DNA from: Ponticaulis sp.
Lineage (GTDB): Bacteria > Pseudomonadota > Alphaproteobacteria > Caulobacterales > Hyphomonadaceae
Length of the DNA stretch: 34,826 nt
Reading direction: 5' to 3'
Assembly: GCA_002701295.1 (NCBI GenBank)
Contig: NZUJ01000057.1
Span: 1-34,826, forward strand
Shown: piece after piece, positions 33,183-34,826 of the stretch
How positions within the stretch are numbered: the first letter of the stretch is position 1
How the letters are laid out: each line of letters starts with the position of its first letter
The notes under the pieces: model-generated
The model's database searches: none
The model's input: the letters and a program-made list of their open reading frames with translations, nothing else
What the model was told of the DNA's origin: nothing
Position numbers and translations under genes: made by a program

Positions 33183-34226
33183 TCAGTTCCGTTTGAAGGA
33201 CGCACCAGCAACCTGAAGTACGGCTTCGAGATTGCGAGGCAGAGCGTCGCATAAATACCCCCCCTCCTGAATCAGGACCGTGGGCAGTGCCAGCTCCATG
33301 ATACGCTCGGTAATACGCTGAAACCCGGATGTTGTGATATTGAACGCACCAAGAGGGTCGTCCTTTGCCGCGTCCAATCCCAGCGCGATGACAACTGCCT
33401 TGGGTGAAAACTCTCTGACCGCTGCAAGAGCGACCTCCAGAGCTCCCAGCATATCCTCATCATTGCTCCCTTTCGGAAGTGGCAAATTGAGATTGGATCC
33501 AAAACCCGAACCTTCTCCCGTTTCATCAGCATAGCCACTGAAAAAGGGATAATAGTCCGACGGGTCACAATGGATTGATGTCGTCAGCACATCCGCTCGC
33601 TCATAAAAGATGGATTGCGCGCCATTGCCGTGATGCACATCAATATCAATGATGGCGACCTTCTCCTGCGTGGCCGACCTGAAATGTTCAGCAGCGATTG
33701 CAGCATTGTTGAGATAACAAAACCCTGCAGCAGCATCCGAAAAGGCGTGGTGTCCAGGAGGACGACACAATGCGTAGGAAACGCCATCTTCCAAGGCGGC
33801 GGTTGCCGCAGCAATGGCCGATTGAGCCGACCAGTAGATTGCGTCCCACGTTCCCTCTCGGATCGCTGTCGACGTATCGCAGGTAAAATAGCCGAATTCT
33901 CCAAGCAGACCGGTTGGCTTCCGACTCATCTGCGGTTTTGAAAAATGAGTTCCAAGAATCTCATCAACCGGTTCACCCGGCACTTCCGCCCGGCGATCCC
34001 ACGCGCTCTTGAGAAACGCGATATACGCTTCGCTGTGGACGGCGAGAACTGGGTCCATGCCATAGTCCTGCGCGTCTTCACCTATCCAACCCGCAGCAAT
34101 AGCCGCCTTGTTCAGAACATTATATCGCTCGGCCGTTTCCGGATGCCCGACAATGCGACCACGCCGGAAGTAGGTATCCGGATCATGACGTAGGGATTTT
34201 GAGCTGCGGAAGAATCTGCAAGTCAC
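33183..34226 (-). CDS. Histone-deacetylase-family amidohydrolase (acetylpolyamine amidohydrolase-like)
   Basis: This 347-residue zinc deacetylase of the arginase/HDAC fold has the catalytic His pair in CRPPGHHAF (His159/His160). Zinc ligands are Asp196 and His198 in DIDVHHGNG and Asp285 in LGLDAAKDDPLG, and the late EGGY motif is present. The N-terminal RHDPDTYFRRGRIVGHPE resembles bacterial acetylpolyamine amidohydrolases. No ATG is available; the GTG at 34226 is the most upstream sensible start before an in-frame stop, with only a distant G-rich site. Deacetylation of acetylated polyamines or similar small amides is the likely activity. The preceding gene is on the other strand. Confidence 0.85.
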   Translation of the reverse strand: MTCRFFRSSKSLRHDPDTYFRRGRIVGHPETAERYNVLNKAAIAAGWIGEDAQDYGMDPVLAVHSEAYIAFLKSAWDRRAEVPGEPVDEILGTHFSKPQMSRKPTGLLGEFGYFTCDTSTAIREGTWDAIYWSAQSAIAAATAALEDGVSYALCRPPGHHAFSDAAAGFCYLNNAAIAAEHFRSATQEKVAIIDIDVHHGNGAQSIFYERADVLTTSIHCDPSDYYPFFSGYADETGEGSGFGSNLNLPLPKGSNDEDMLGALEVALAAVREFSPKAVVIALGLDAAKDDPLGAFNITTSGFQRITERIMELALPTVLIQEGGYLCDALPRNLEAVLQVAGASFKRN

Positions 34227-34435
34227 GTCGAAAATCAGCCCCCAAAATGTCAGATAGATTTCCCAGCGTCATCGGTCCGCTAACACAGCACGGCAACAGG
34301 TTTCAGCGCAGTATGGCCATGACCATAAAACCTTTGTCCCGGCAATGAAAGACGGGGCGCCTAATGTGAACTCTAGTTCCCTCAAACTGTGATGCCGTTG
34401 CATCGAAGCATCGGCCAGCCTTGGGGACATATATT

Positions 34436-34826
34436 TTGACTTTCGCCACATCCGGAAACCTGCCCAAGCCTCTGGATCCGACCATCCAGGAGTTCGTCGC
34501 CCATTTGGAAGGTGAAGGAGAACGCCTCAAGAAGTTGATGGGCGAAGACATGACAACCCGTCGGAAGATTGCTGAAATGGTGCGGGAAAAGTTTTCCCGC
34601 AGCGGTCCCGTCATGGCCTCTGTGATCGATATGACATTGGCAGAATCCGGACTGAAACTCCGCGTCTACGAGCCAGAGACTATTACCGCGCCAGGATGTA
34701 TGCTCTATCTGCACGGCGGCGGCTGGGTCATGTTCAGCATCAATACTCATGATCGATTGATGCGAGAATATGCCCACCGGGCTGGCTGTGTCGTCGTCGG
34801 ACTCGACTATTCACTCGCCCCGGAGA
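34436..34826 (+). CDS. Alpha/beta hydrolase, HSL-type esterase (3' end outside window)
   Basis: The frame is open to the right edge. It encodes the N-terminal cap region (LDPTIQEFVAHLEGEGERLK) and the oxyanion-hole motif HGGGW at about residues 93-97, then GCVVVGLDYSLAPE. This is the signature of hormone-sensitive-lipase/acetyl-esterase proteins. In-frame stops upstream leave only TTG starts; TTG 34436 with GGGGA about 9 nt before it is preferred to TTG 34421. The catalytic GDSAGG and the Asp/His lie beyond the window. Short-chain acyl esters are the usual substrates. Confidence 0.8.
   Translation, partial: MTFATSGNLPKPLDPTIQEFVAHLEGEGERLKKLMGEDMTTRRKIAEMVREKFSRSGPVMASVIDMTLAESGLKLRVYEPETITAPGCMLYLHGGGWVMFSINTHDRLMREYAHRAGCVVVGLDYSLAPE

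Overview
The window reads as alphaproteobacterial chromosome, probably from a marine, Hyphomonadaceae-like bacterium. This is inferred from gene content: a TonB-dependent receptor with secreted phosphatases, a ureide pathway, an RND metal pump and an mmtN-type gene. GC content looks moderately high but was not measured. Genes are dense. No rRNA, tRNA, CRISPR array, insertion sequence or integrase was seen.

Layout. (1) 1-6702: a tightly overlapping operon for uric acid and allantoin breakdown (hpxW fragment, hpxK, hpxJ, puuE, hpxZ, uraD, an FAD/NAD(P) oxidoreductase, uraH). No known urate oxidase is visible, so the embedded flavoprotein is the candidate for that step. (2) 6865-8993: an MFS transporter translationally coupled to an isopenicillin-N-synthase-like 2-oxoglutarate/Fe(II) oxygenase. 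(3) 9092-15112: a small His-rich secreted protein followed by a CzcCBA-type heavy-metal efflux system. (4) 15558-20998: a class III aminotransferase, a degenerate TusA-like protein, a fold-III PLP decarboxylase, a methyltransferase resembling methionine S-methyltransferase (MmtN) and, convergently, a betaine-aldehyde-type dehydrogenase. Together these supply every step of the S-methylmethionine route to the osmolyte and sulfur compound DMSP (dimethylsulfoniopropionate). A 2OG-oxygenase-like gene at 21268 diverges from the dehydrogenase. (5) 21925-32277: a probable phosphorus-scavenging region with a secreted PHP phosphoesterase, a Tat-exported PhoD-like phosphatase, a TonB receptor, a HAD phosphatase, an RpiR regulator and a PhnDCE-type ABC importer. 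(6) 32364-34826: a PepSY-like membrane protein, an HDAC/acetylpolyamine amidohydrolase and the start of an HSL-type esterase.

The most interesting part is region 4. MmtN-type DMSP synthesis is known in some bacteria, but two features here are unusual. The small Cys-rich TusA relative has lost the CPxP active site and overlaps the decarboxylase gene. The decarboxylase has Asn where the family's catalytic Cys normally sits and Asp in place of the EPGR arginine. Both bear on how S-methylmethionine is converted to the DMSP amine or aldehyde.
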